NCBI RefSeq assembly: GCF_030674635.1
Contig: NZ_CP089978.1
Span: 372,001 to 436,000, forward strand
Direction: 5' to 3'
Length of the DNA: 64,000 nucleotides
DNA from: Moraxella sp. ZY210820
Lineage (GTDB): Bacteria; Pseudomonadota; Gammaproteobacteria; Pseudomonadales; Moraxellaceae
How positions within the stretch are numbered: the stretch's first letter is position 1; every line of letters begins with the position of its first letter. The notes under the pieces were generated by a model, which was not told where the DNA came from, made no database searches, and saw only the letters and a program-made list of their open reading frames with translations. Of the stretch, positions 1 to 8,908 are shown piece by piece. Position numbers and translations under genes: made by a program.

Positions 1-2069
1 ATTGGTGCTTTTAAACGTGTAATTTGTGGGAATGCCAATAATGAACGTAATTCACGCATCACTTCCGCCAAATGATTACGATTTTTTACCACTAGATGTG
101 CATAAGTTTGCTCTTCCTGTGGATAAATACCTTCAACACCGATTTGCATTTTACGACATTGGTAAATCATACGAGAAACTTGTTCATCATCAAGTTCAGC
201 ATGAATACTTAAATAAGCAGTAAAACTAACATCATCAATCTCATTATTCCATTGTAAAGGCATGATATTTTCAGGATTGATGCTACGTTCATGCTCTAAA
301 TGCGTACATTTAACACGATGTACAATTAAACCACGTCGTGTCAAATTACCTTGAATAATATCGCCTAAAATCGGATTACAGCATTGTGCATATTTAACAT
401 CAATGCCTTCTGTGCCTTTAATTAAACGGTCAGATTCAATATCTTGCTCACTATTTTCTCGTGCAAATAAACGATTTGCTACCAATTGTGGTAATAAATC
501 ACCAATAGCAATTTGTTCAAATAAACGTTGTTTGCTTTGAATATTCTGCCATTGTAAAACATCTGCCCAATCTTGTTCGGTCAAATCTTGACTAGAACGA
601 TTAAATAAACGTAATGCACGGTCTAATGCTTGAGCACCGATTAAGCGTTGTTCTTCTACATCTTGTTCTTTTAGAATATTTTGAATAGCGCGGCGAGCTT
701 TTTGTGTATTGACAAAACTGAGCCAATCTGGGTTTGGTGTTGCCAATACATCTTTAATAATTTCAACGGTTTGTCCTTGTAATAAAGGTGTAGAAAGTGG
801 CTTGATTTCTTTATCAATTTTTGCACCAACTGTATGATCACCTAAAAATGTACTTACTGCATAAGCAAAATCTACTGCTGTTGCACCTTTTGGTAATTCA
901 TGTACATGACCTTGTGGTGTATAAACCCAAATTTTATCTTGATGTAAATAGTCTAATAAATCATCAAAAGTAGTTTTAGCATCATCAACATCAAGTAAAG
1001 TATTTAAATTTTGCATTGATGCTTGAATAGCGGAACGACATGCTTGTGGTGCATTCTCGCCTAAAACAACACCATATTGTGATGCACGTTGCATCAGTTC
1101 AGTTTGAATATTTAAAGTCAAAAAGGTATGCTCACCTTTTAATTTGATACGCAATGACTGATTGCCCCCCGGTAAAGGGTGGCGGATATTATCAGCATAG
1201 AATAGGACTTCAAAATGCTGTTTTAAATACTCTGCAAGCGTATCACAATTGGCAATAGTTGGAACAATTACATTAAATGAATGGCTATGCGATAGTTCAT
1301 GCAGTGAGATTTTACCACGCATAAAACGGCGGAATAATTCGACTTTGTTATCTTTTTTCTCAATAGTTGCAGCAATTTCTAAAGTCTGGAAAATATGTGC
1401 TAATGCTTGTTCCCATTGTTTTTGATATTGGCAACGATTGGGTTTCGCTTCAGCAAGGGCATTTTGAATATTATTAAAAACCTCTAAATCTAAATTTTCG
1501 TAGCACAATAACTCAAGTTGATCTGCCATATCATTCATACCCACAATGCGAGCCATAGGGACGTAAATATCGATGGTTTCTTGAGCAATTCTCGCACGTT
1601 TATCAGGGCGTAGAGAATCAAGCGTGGTCATATTGTGATAACGGTCAGCCAGTTTAACCATAATCACTCGTGGGTCTTGTAAAGTTGCTTGTAAAATTTT
1701 ACGAAATGTAAGTGCTTTATTAAAAAGTTTATCGCTTGAATGACTCATTTTGGTTACACCATCAACCAAATCGGCTGTAGTTTTACCATATTTTTCAGCC
1801 ATTTGTTCTTTAGTTACAGGTGTATCTTCAATGACATCATGCATTAGACCTGCCATTAAAGTTTCATAATCCAAACGCATATTTGCCAATAAACAAGTAA
1901 CCGCAATTGGGTGTAAAATATATGGTTCACCACTTTTACGTGTAACGCCTTCATGTGCTTTATCTGCAAAATCAGCAGCATCCATTACCCAATTTACTTG
2001 ATCTGTGGGTAAATAAGGTTCAATAATTAACTTGAGCTGGTCTTTGGCTTGACGAATACAGTCTGGCAT
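1..2069 (-). CDS. spoT: SpoT, (p)ppGpp hydrolase with degenerate synthetase domain (partial at left edge)
   Basis: Long RelA/SpoT homologue read on the minus strand; about 689 residues lie in the window and only the last few are cut off, judged against the usual ~700. The N-terminal HD hydrolase domain is intact: ILHPIAV, LMHDVIEDT and KLADRYHNM are visible. The following synthetase domain is worn: the GYQSLH motif reads GNQSLR, the EVQIRT motif carrying the catalytic Glu reads LNIQTE, and the RxKxxxSI motif is absent. TGS (IWVYTPQGHVHELP) and ACT-type C-terminal regions follow. The expected role is breakdown of the alarmone (p)ppGpp in the cytosol. Start chosen at ATG 2069 behind a CGGAG ribosome site. 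It is divergent from secA. Confidence 0.93.
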   Translation of the reverse strand, partial: MPDCIRQAKDQLKLIIEPYLPTDQVNWVMDAADFADKAHEGVTRKSGEPYILHPIAVTCLLANMRLDYETLMAGLMHDVIEDTPVTKEQMAEKYGKTTADLVDGVTKMSHSSDKLFNKALTFRKILQATLQDPRVIMVKLADRYHNMTTLDSLRPDKRARIAQETIDIYVPMARIVGMNDMADQLELLCYENLDLEVFNNIQNALAEAKPNRCQYQKQWEQALAHIFQTLEIAATIEKKDNKVELFRRFMRGKISLHELSHSHSFNVIVPTIANCDTLAEYLKQHFEVLFYADNIRHPLPGGNQSLRIKLKGEHTFLTLNIQTELMQRASQYGVVLGENAPQACRSAIQASMQNLNTLLDVDDAKTTFDDLLDYLHQDKIWVYTPQGHVHELPKGATAVDFAYAVSTFLGDHTVGAKIDKEIKPLSTPLLQGQTVEIIKDVLATPNPDWLSFVNTQKARRAIQNILKEQDVEEQRLIGAQALDRALRLFNRSSQDLTEQDWADVLQWQNIQSKQRLFEQIAIGDLLPQLVANRLFARENSEQDIESDRLIKGTEGIDVKYAQCCNPILGDIIQGNLTRRGLIVHRVKCTHLEHERSINPENIMPLQWNNEIDDVSFTAYLSIHAELDDEQVSRMIYQCRKMQIGVEGIYPQEEQTYAHLVVKNRNHLAEVMRELRSLLAFPQITRLKAP

Positions 2070-2470
2070 TTTGGCTCCGAGAGATAATAACAATAATAAA
2101 GCAGATAATTGGCTAAAAAATATAGAGTGAATATTACTCTAATATATAACTAAATTAGGAAAGTTTGTCAAGGATTTTATCAATATCAACAGAATAACTA
2201 TAAAAATAGATTGAGATGATCGGCAAATATGTCCGTGTTTCAGATAAATCATCACAAGTAAATTGCGAGCTTAGTATTTAATTTAATTATTATTTTGCAT
2301 TACTACCCTTATATAACAATAATTTAAATCATTGAAATGATTATTTTATAACCTAATTCTATGTTTACTTTAGAATATCTGCTAATTTTTACTAAATTAC
2401 CCTTGTACTTCATAAAAAAAAGTTCATAATATGAATAATTTTAATATTTAAAAATTAGAGAGAAATTTGT
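2070..2470. promoter_or_regulatory. spoT-secA divergent intergenic region
   Basis: A 401-base, very AT-rich gap between two divergent genes, so it must hold both promoters. No clean -35/-10 pair stands out by eye, and no ORF, hairpin terminator or repeat was recognised. secA is preceded by TTAGAGAGAAATTTGT, which supplies a GAGAG-type ribosome site. Confidence 0.4.
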
Positions 2471-5224
2471 ATGTTATCTAGCCTAGTGGGCAGTATTTTT
2501 GGCACAAAAAATGAACGTGAACTTAAACGTATGCGTAAAATTGTTGCCCAAGTTAATGCGTTGGAAGAAAAAACTTCAGCCTTAAGCGATGAACAATTAT
2601 CAGCAAAAACTTCAGAATTTAGACAACGTTATAAAAAAGGTGAAAGTTTAGATAAACTATTGCCAGAAGCATTTGCGGTATGTCGTGAAGCCGCAAAACG
2701 TATCATGGGAATGCGTCATTACGATGTACAATTAATCGGCGGTATTACCTTACATGAAGGTAAAATTGCTGAAATGCGTACAGGGGAAGGGAAAACCTTA
2801 ATGGGGACTTTGGCGTGTTATTTAAATGCCATTAGTGGTGATGGTGTACACGTCATTACCGTCAATGATTATTTGGCGAAACGTGATGCTGAGCTAAACC
2901 GTCCTTTATTTGAATTTTTGGGTTTAAGTATTGGTATTATTTACTCAATGCAAGACCCATTTGAAAAAGCACAGGCTTATCAAGCAGATATTACCTATGG
3001 TACGAACAATGAGTTTGGTTTTGACTATTTGCGTGATAATATGGTGTTTGCATGGTCAGAAAAAAAACAACGCGGTTTAGCCTATGCTATTATTGATGAA
3101 GTGGACTCAATTTTAATTGATGAAGCCCGTACACCATTAATTATCTCAGGGCAAAGTGAAGGAACATCAGAATTATATGCTTTAATTAACCGTATTCCAC
3201 CAAAATTACGCCCACAAAAAGAAGAAAAAGTGGCTGATGGTGGACATTTTTGGATAGATGAAAAACAACGTTCAATTGATATTACTGAAGCAGGTTTTGA
3301 GTTAATTGAACAAGAATTGATGGAATTAGGCCTATTAGGTTTAGATGATAGTCTTTATTCTGCGGCAAATTTAAATTTGTTACAACACGTTACAGCATCG
3401 ATTCGTGCCCATTATTTATATCAACTGAATGTACATTATATTATTCATGATGGCGAAGTCATTATTGTTGATGAAAATACAGGACGTACGATGCCGGGTC
3501 GCCGTTGGTCGGAGGGTTTACATCAAGCAGTTGAAGCCAAAGAAGGCTTAGAAATTCAACCTGAAAACCAAACTATGGCGACAACGACATTCCAAAACTA
3601 TTTCCGTTTATATCGTAAATTGTCAGGTATGACAGGTACGGCAGATACTGAAGCGGCGGAAATGAAGGAAATTTATGGTTTAGATGTGGTTATTATTCCA
3701 ACTCATCGTCCTTTAGTACGTCAGGATTTAAATGATGTGATTTATATTTCAAAAGATGCGAAATATAATGCTATTATCAAAGAAATTTTACGTATTCAAG
3801 AAAAACGTGCTCCTGTGTTGATTGGTACAGCTACCATTGAAGCCAGTGAAATTTTATCGCAAAAATTAAGCAATGCAGGCATTATGCACGAAGTGTTAAA
3901 TGCAAAACAGCATGAGCGTGAGGCGGATATTATTGCTCAAGCAGGGGCACCCGGTGCAGTAACTATTGCGACTAATATGGCAGGTCGTGGTACTGATATT
4001 TTGCTAGGTGGTAACTGGAAAGCTAAATTAGCTAAAATTGAAAATCCAAGTGAAGAAGATGAAGCACGTTTAGAGGCACAATGGCGTGCGGATAATGAAA
4101 TTGTACTGAATGCGGGTGGTTTGCATATCATCGGTTCAGAACGCCATGAAAGTCGCCGTATTGATAACCAGTTGCGTGGTCGTGCAGGTCGTCAGGGAGA
4201 CCCTGGTGTATCACGTTTCTTCTTATCATTAGAAGATGATTTAATGCGTATTTTCGCTGGTGATCGTGTTATTGCGATGATGCGTGCGATGGGCTTAAAA
4301 GAAGATGAAGCGATTGAGCATAAAATGGTCAATAACTCGATTAGTAATGCTCAACGTAAAGTGGAATCACGTGATTTTGACATTCGTAAAAACTTATTAA
4401 AATACGATGATGTGAATAATGAACAGCGTAAAATTGTTTATACTCAACGTGATGCGATTTTATCGGAACATGATTTAAGTGAATATTTAGAAGAAATGTA
4501 TAAAGAAGTGGTAAAAATTCTTATCGCTAACTTTATTCCACCTGAAACGGTATATGACCAATGGGATATTGCAGGTTTAGAAGCCAGCTTAAAAAATGAT
4601 TTAAGCATTGATTTACCTGTATCACAATGGATGAAAGATGACCGCCGTTTAGATGAAGAAGGTATTATTCGCCGTGTAACGAAGGCTGTACTTGACCGTT
4701 ATCGTGAACGCCGTGAGCAAATGGGCAAAGAAGATGCGGAAGTATTAGAACGTCATTTTATGTTAAATTCACTCGACCGCCATTGGAAAGATCATTTAGC
4801 ATCAATGGATTATTTACGTCAAGGTATCCATTTGCGTGGTTATGCTCAGAAAAACCCAGAGCAAGAATATAAGCGTGAGGCGTTTAATTTATTTGTCAAT
4901 ATGTTAGGGGCGATTAAGTCTGATGTTGTTACTGATTTGGCTCGTGTACACATTCCAACACCTGAAGAATTAGCTGCTTTAGAAGCACAACGCCAAGCTG
5001 AAATTGAGGCAATGCAATTATCATTCAAACAAGCACAAATGAGTGATGTTTCGCAAGAGTTCTTAGCGGATGTTGCACAGCAATTAGGGCTTGACCAAAA
5101 TGGTAATATTGCAGGTGAGTTTAATGCTCAACAGGAATATTATCCAGCACCTGAAAGCCGTAATTCACCATGCCCATGTGGTTCAGGGCTTAAATATAAG
5201 CAATGTCATGGTAAAATTACTTAA
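2471..5224 (+). CDS. secA: SecA preprotein translocase ATPase
   Basis: 917 residues, the normal length for a gammaproteobacterial SecA. It is the peripheral motor that pushes unfolded preproteins through SecYEG with ATP. Visible features: Walker A MRTGEGKT in NBD1, the [12 protein letters not shown]alker B region, the [20 protein letters not shown] segment, the NBD2 motifs MAGRGTDI and [10 protein letters not shown], and a C-terminal zinc-binding SEC-C tail (CPCGSG..YKQCHG) that binds SecB and phospholipid. Monocistronic by context, ending just before a hairpin terminator. Nothing unusual. Confidence 0.98.
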   Translation: MLSSLVGSIFGTKNERELKRMRKIVAQVNALEEKTSALSDEQLSAKTSEFRQRYKKGESLDKLLPEAFAVCREAAKRIMGMRHYDVQLIGGITLHEGKIAEMRTGEGKTLMGTLACYLNAISGDGVHVITVNDYLAKRDAELNRPLFEFLGLSIGIIYSMQDPFEKAQAYQADITYGTNNEFGFDYLRDNMVFAWSEKKQRGLAYAIIDEVDSILIDEARTPLIISGQSEGTSELYALINRIPPKLRPQKEEKVADGGHFWIDEKQRSIDITEAGFELIEQELMELGLLGLDDSLYSAANLNLLQHVTASIRAHYLYQLNVHYIIHDGEVIIVDENTGRTMPGRRWSEGLHQAVEAKEGLEIQPENQTMATTTFQNYFRLYRKLSGMTGTADTEAAEMKEIYGLDVVIIPTHRPLVRQDLNDVIYISKDAKYNAIIKEILRIQEKRAPVLIGTATIEASEILSQKLSNAGIMHEVLNAKQHEREADIIAQAGAPGAVTIATNMAGRGTDILLGGNWKAKLAKIENPSEEDEARLEAQWRADNEIVLNAGGLHIIGSERHESRRIDNQLRGRAGRQGDPGVSRFFLSLEDDLMRIFAGDRVIAMMRAMGLKEDEAIEHKMVNNSISNAQRKVESRDFDIRKNLLKYDDVNNEQRKIVYTQRDAILSEHDLSEYLEEMYKEVVKILIANFIPPETVYDQWDIAGLEASLKNDLSIDLPVSQWMKDDRRLDEEGIIRRVTKAVLDRYRERREQMGKEDAEVLERHFMLNSLDRHWKDHLASMDYLRQGIHLRGYAQKNPEQEYKREAFNLFVNMLGAIKSDVVTDLARVHIPTPEELAALEAQRQAEIEAMQLSFKQAQMSDVSQEFLADVAQQLGLDQNGNIAGEFNAQQEYYPAPESRNSPCPCGSGLKYKQCHGKIT

Positions 5225-5233
5225 ATGATGAAT

Positions 5234-5260
5234 ATAAGGGCGGAGAGATTTCGTCCTTAT
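5234..5260. terminator. Terminator between convergent secA and kinase gene
   Basis: Hairpin with a 9-bp stem (ATAAGGGCG with CGTCCTTAT, one G-U pair) and a 9-base loop, 10 bases after the secA stop and 16 bases before the end of the convergent gene. The T tract is short (TGTTT), so efficiency is uncertain; it can serve both strands. Confidence 0.6.
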
Positions 5261-5275
5261 TGTTTGAGAATTTAA

Positions 5276-5911
5276 TTAAACATTTTGTGTAATGATATTT
5301 AAAATATCATTAGTGATATTGTCTACTGAGCGATTATTACAATCTATATCTATCCACTTTATTTGTTTTTGTAGTAAAGTGATAGCTTCTGTTGATTTTA
5401 ACCATGTTTTAAGGTGTTCATAATTTTGTTTAATTCTTTTAATTTCATTTAAACATTCTTCAGCATTTCCATAATGTCTATCTCGTCTTTCATACCTTTG
5501 CATAAGTTGATTATCATCAATATGCAATTGAATAGATATATCAGGTATGCCAATATAATATTCTAGTTGTCTAACATGATGAAAAAAATGGTAAGCTGAT
5601 GAAAATTCATTTTCAATTTTGTCCCACCTTACAGCTAGACTAGTAAGAATACTACGATCTCCAATAATTAGATTATCATGCCAATTTATGTTTCTGGCAT
5701 GATAATTAGAGCGACTAGCATATAAAGCTTCTATAAAATTGTCATCCTGATGAAAATATTGATATGCTGTTTCCCACCAGATATGATGTGGCATAGGTTT
5801 GGTTGGTGAAATAATTGTATGTAGAAAATTTAAATCAGATAATCTTTGATTTAAACTTTCTACAGTTGTTGATTTTCCAACTCCTTTCAGACCTTCAACT
5901 ACAATATACAT
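5276..5911 (-). CDS. Thymidylate-kinase-like P-loop nucleoside/nucleotide kinase
   Basis: 211 residues with the fold signature of the dTMP kinase / deoxynucleoside kinase group: P-loop GLKGVGKST at residues 8-16, a DRS motif (GDRSILTS, near residue 85) where TMKs carry DR[YF], and an Arg-rich lid-like stretch (RYERRDRHYGN). The remainder diverges from housekeeping Tmk, and the location in a small accessory operon argues against it being the essential enzyme. It is the last gene of a four-gene minus-strand operon, 12 bases after the Gre-like gene, and would be cotranscribed with the phase-variable first gene. The substrate is not predictable; a kinase acting on a nucleotide, RNA or small molecule is possible. 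Confidence 0.7.
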   Translation of the reverse strand: MYIVVEGLKGVGKSTTVESLNQRLSDLNFLHTIISPTKPMPHHIWWETAYQYFHQDDNFIEALYASRSNYHARNINWHDNLIIGDRSILTSLAVRWDKIENEFSSAYHFFHHVRQLEYYIGIPDISIQLHIDDNQLMQRYERRDRHYGNAEECLNEIKRIKQNYEHLKTWLKSTEAITLLQKQIKWIDIDCNNRSVDNITNDILNIITQNV

Positions 5912-5923
5912 AAGCTAGGTTCT

Positions 5924-6445
5924 CTATTTTGTTTGTCTTGTAGGATATAATTCTTCTATTTCAATTTCCCATCGATTATCGCCTAACGATAATTCTTCAG
6001 AAATATCACCTTTCTTTAGTCCCATGATGACAGTAGCTAATGGTGCATTGTAAGCAATTTGTTGAAGATTAACATCAGTTTCATCAAAACCTACAATCTC
6101 CCAAAACTCTTGTATACTTTCATCACTTGATAAATTCCATCGAGTGAGTTTTACCCAAGAGCCTATTCCAACACAATGAGTGGGTCTATATCCTTCAATG
6201 ATTTTAATAAGTTTAGCTTGAGCTAGCCTCTCGTTTAGCTCTTTTACTAGATGGTTATAATTAGCTTCCATCTGCTGTTGTCGATTAAATTCAGGATTAT
6301 CATGCCAACCATCACCTGACAGTTCAAATGCAATTTGTCGAGCATTACGAACTTCAGCATACTCTTCTTCTTTTCGAGCTAATAACTCTTTAAGTTGTTC
6401 AAAGCCACGTTGTGTTAAATACACTTGATTATTTGTCTCTTGCAT
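5924..6445 (-). CDS. GreA/GreB-family transcription elongation factor-like protein
   Basis: 173 residues with Gre architecture: an N-terminal helical hairpin (residues ~10-82, LTQRGFEQLKELLARKEEE onward) and a C-terminal FKBP-like domain (VGIGSWVKL ... APLATVIMGLKKGD). In Gre factors the coiled-coil tip enters the RNA polymerase secondary channel, and conserved acidic residues in GDLxENAEY promote transcript cleavage. Here the tip reads GDGWHDNPEF, keeping the first Asp and replacing the usual Glu by Asp with an insertion-like change, so altered or regulatory activity is possible. It is not the housekeeping GreA by context: it is third in the accessory operon, 15 bases after the 147-residue gene. 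It may adjust RNA polymerase or block its channel (inference). Confidence 0.75.
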   Translation of the reverse strand: MQETNNQVYLTQRGFEQLKELLARKEEEYAEVRNARQIAFELSGDGWHDNPEFNRQQQMEANYNHLVKELNERLAQAKLIKIIEGYRPTHCVGIGSWVKLTRWNLSSDESIQEFWEIVGFDETDVNLQQIAYNAPLATVIMGLKKGDISEELSLGDNRWEIEIEELYPTRQTK

Positions 6446-6460
6446 ATCTTACTCCAAGAT

Positions 6461-6904
6461 TTAAGAATTAATATATAATTTTTGACAATCTAAACTATCA
6501 GAAATATCAAAAATTGCTAACATTTGAAAAAGGCATTCATAAGAATCTATATCAATATATTCATTGACAATAAATGTATTCTTTTTAAAATAATGACGTA
6601 ATTTAATCATAGCTTTAATATCATGACTTTTTTTGGGGTGCAAATCTTTGCAAATTTCATATAAAGTTTGATGTGGTTTCTCTTTGGTTATCATATAATT
6701 ATGATTTAATAGCAATATAGAAATATGGCGAAATAATCTATCATATAAATTCAAATATAATTCATGAGATAGTAATGTTTCTTTTTTACGAAGAAATTGC
6801 AGAGATTGAATTTCTTTACTTAATTGATGTTTTTTTACATTATCAGTAATTTCAACAGTTTGATAATGGTATTTCAAAGTATTTAGACAAGATTGACTGA
6901 GCAT
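6461..6904 (-). CDS. Uncharacterised helical protein of the phase-variable operon
   Basis: 147 residues, not recognised. It is rich in predicted alpha helix, His, Lys and Leu, with no signal peptide or membrane segment. A helix carrying MIKLRHYFKKN near residue 100 is loosely reminiscent of helical-bundle HEPN-type proteins, but no canonical Rx4-6H motif can be defended. The ATG at 6904 lies 3 bases after the stop of the upstream phase-variable gene, so translation is likely coupled, and 15 bases separate it from the Gre-like gene. Any polar effect of the phase-variable gene would hit this protein first. Confidence 0.6.
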   Translation of the reverse strand: MLSQSCLNTLKYHYQTVEITDNVKKHQLSKEIQSLQFLRKKETLLSHELYLNLYDRLFRHISILLLNHNYMITKEKPHQTLYEICKDLHPKKSHDIKAMIKLRHYFKKNTFIVNEYIDIDSYECLFQMLAIFDISDSLDCQKLYINS

Positions 6905-6907
6905 AAA

Positions 6908-7680
6908 TTATACCTTTATTATATTATCAGAGTAGTTTAAAAAAGATAGCAATTGAGTGGCTAATTCATTACTACTTAAGTAAGTAGGCTGAATTCTTGG
7001 TTCCTGTACTAAAGGGAATAGACGATTGGTTAATTGTTGTGTAGGGGTTGTACAAATAATAGTTGCAACCATATTTCCACATGATTTTTTGATTCTATGT
7101 AAAATATCTTTATCTAAAAAATAACTTTCACCCGCTTGATAGCAAGTATTTTGAGTTTGCCTTAATAATGTTTTCTTAATGAAAGTTTTATTTGGTGCAT
7201 TATTATTAGTTTTTGCATGATATAGATATTCATCATATTCAAAACTATTGGTTGATGAAATAGAATCTTCCCAAATTTCGGAATACAGATGACCAATTAA
7301 AACATGAGAGGCATAATGCCAACGATGATTGTGGATATTCTCTTCACAAGTTGTTTCAGGAAACCAAATATGTAGCCGTAATTTATAGGCATTATTTATT
7401 AAAACGATTTTTAAAAAGCCGTTACCATGCCAATAAGAACGTTGAGCAATATTATTTAATATAAAGGGATTAGAGAGAATATCATCTTTAATAATTTGTG
7501 TAATATGTTTTAGGGAGCAAGATGTTGTTAATAGTTGAGCTAAGTTATGTAAAGGTTGTGGTTTAAGAAAGAAAACATCAAAAAGCTCTTGTAATTGTCT
7601 TAAAGAGCTAATACCATGATAATTGTCGATTGTCGATTGTCGATTGTCGATTGTCGATTGTCGATTGTCGATTGTCTCAT
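6908..7680 (-). CDS. Phase-variable cupin-like protein, out of frame (OFF) in this sequence
   Basis: The minus strand has an ATG at 7680, then AGA, then seven copies of CAATCGA plus a partial one. As sequenced the ATG frame runs only 26 codons to a TAA. A different frame is open from the end of the repeat to TAA at 6908, about 237 codons with no usable start of its own (no ATG, GTG or TTG upstream in that frame). Eight repeats (or five) would join the two into a protein of ~259 residues beginning MRQSTIDNRQSTID. The body contains LRLHIWFPE, IHNHRWHYASHVLIGHLYSEIW and, later, SYFLDKDILHRI. This clustered-His pattern resembles metal-binding cupins of the cysteine-dioxygenase-like kind. It is first in the operon with the 147-residue, Gre-like and kinase genes. 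The cupin call is moderate; the frame analysis is read directly. Confidence 0.7.
7622..7674. repeat. Heptanucleotide tandem repeat (CAATCGA on minus strand, 7 copies plus a partial)
   Basis: Plus-strand TCGATTG repeated seven times without a mismatch, plus a 4-base partial unit, beginning three bases inside a start codon context (ATG AGA, minus strand). Seven is not a multiple of three, so each gain or loss by slipped-strand mispairing changes the reading frame of the gene at 6908-7680. In all three frames the repeat encodes a stop-free seven-residue cycle, as expected of a contingency tract. Confidence 0.95.
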
Positions 7681-7948
7681 ATTTTCTATCTTTATGGTTT
7701 GTATAGATATATTTATTTTATCAATAAAGGAAAAATAAAGCAATAAGTCTAAATAGATAAATTTTATTGATGTTTTAATTAATTTATAGATCTACAAAAT
7801 TAGGTTTTAAATTTGGTACTAGAATATGATATATTGATGAAGTGATAAACACATAAATTCACTTGATTTAACACAATTATGATAAATTTGCGTACAAAGT
7901 TGGTGTAACATACAGCACCATATAAATATGAAATGAAAGGTTTATTCC

Positions 7949-8263
7949 ATGAAAAAAATCGTATTGATGTGTGGTTTAGTATTGTGTAGTGTAAATGCTA
8001 TGGCAAATAATACATCAAATCAAGATAGTCGTGTTGTAGGTGTACATGAAGATGGTTATACCACCTTTATTAGCCCACGCACAGGCGTTTCTTATAGCTT
8101 GTCTAATCCAAATCAAGCAGAGATTATTTTTAAACCTTCAGAAATTGCTGCGGTAACTGAGGAAAATGTACAGCGTATTGTTGCAACAAATCCTGCATTA
8201 TCGCCTGAAAGCCAAGAGCAAGCACGTCAAAAATTAGCACAAGGCATCGTCATTCAACCATAA
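7949..8263 (+). CDS. Small secreted/periplasmic protein, unknown function
   Basis: 104 residues starting with a clear Sec signal peptide (MKKIVLMCGLVLCSVNAMA, cleavage likely after AMA at residue 19), leaving a mature protein of about 85 residues. It contains DGYTTFISPRTGVSYSL and a Gln-rich helical tail (ALSPESQEQARQKLAQ). It has a good GAAAGG ribosome site ten bases before the ATG and a strong terminator just downstream, so it is a single-gene unit. No family recognised. Its codon use and GC look like the neighbouring core genes, unlike the AT-richer operon to its left. Confidence 0.8.
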   Translation: MKKIVLMCGLVLCSVNAMANNTSNQDSRVVGVHEDGYTTFISPRTGVSYSLSNPNQAEIIFKPSEIAAVTEENVQRIVATNPALSPESQEQARQKLAQGIVIQP

Positions 8264-8303
8264 TGGGTTGTGATGACTCGTCAATTGTGTAGATATGGCA
8301 TAT

Positions 8304-8334
8304 AAAAAGACTTAATCTTATATTAAGTCTTTTT
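8304..8334. terminator. Bidirectional terminator, small secreted gene / rsmD
   Basis: Perfect 13-bp stem (AAAAAGACTTAAT with its complement) and 5-base loop CTTAT, flanked by A and T tracts, placed between two convergent genes. It can act on both strands. Confidence 0.9.
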
Positions 8335-8338
8335 ATGT

Positions 8339-8890
8339 TTATACTTGAAATAAACCTGCATAGACTTTGCCTGCTTTGCTTTCTTTAGTGATTTGCCATT
8401 CATGTGGTAAACCTAAAAGATGTAAGGCTCTATCTGCTTCAACATAAATGAATGCATTGGGTTTGAGTAAAGGTTGTATTAATATGGCTAATTCTTGCCA
8501 TAAATTGAGGCTATAAGGTGGGTCTAAAAATACCACATCAAAACGTTGTGTGGATTGAGCAAGTTGATTTAATGCTTGTTGTGCGGTCGTTACCATCAAT
8601 GTTGAATTTTCAACTTGTAGTAATTTTAAATTTTTTTTCAAAAAAGTGCTTTGTTCTCGATTAGGTTCAATCATAACTACAGTATTTGCACCACGGGATA
8701 AGGCTTCAAAACTTAACGCTCCTGAGCCTGCACAGACATCAAGCACATCGGCATTTTGAATATCCCACATTAACCAGTTAAATAATGTTTCACGCACTCG
8801 GTCTGGTGTCGGTCTTAAACCATCAACATTGGCAAAATCAAGCTGGCGACGTTTCCATTTCCCAGCAATAATACGCAATTGATTATTCAT
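8339..8890 (-). CDS. rsmD: 16S rRNA (guanine966-N2)-methyltransferase RsmD
   Basis: 183 residues, usual length. It uses S-adenosylmethionine to methylate G966 in the assembling small subunit. Visible: RIIAGKWKRRQL and LRPTPDRVRETLFNWL at the N-terminus, both typical of RsmD; the SAM motif I DVCAGSGALSFEALSRGA; and the catalytic motif LDPPY. It lies 18 bases downstream of mrdA on the same strand and may be cotranscribed with mrdA and cca. Confidence 0.95.
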   Translation of the reverse strand: MNNQLRIIAGKWKRRQLDFANVDGLRPTPDRVRETLFNWLMWDIQNADVLDVCAGSGALSFEALSRGANTVVMIEPNREQSTFLKKNLKLLQVENSTLMVTTAQQALNQLAQSTQRFDVVFLDPPYSLNLWQELAILIQPLLKPNAFIYVEADRALHLLGLPHEWQITKESKAGKVYAGLFQV

Positions 8891-8908
8891 AACATTCGCC
8901 CTATTTAC

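Noticed and set aside
26..223. Short plus-strand ORF at the left edge
   Set aside because: Antisense to the conserved C-terminal part of spoT.
5276..5911. Housekeeping thymidylate kinase tmk
   Set aside because: P-loop and DRS motif are present but the rest diverges and the gene lies in a phase-variable accessory operon, unsuitable for an essential enzyme.
7622..7674. Regulatory protein binding array
   Set aside because: Position directly after the ATG and the frame logic fit a contingency tract better; no matching array is seen in other promoters.
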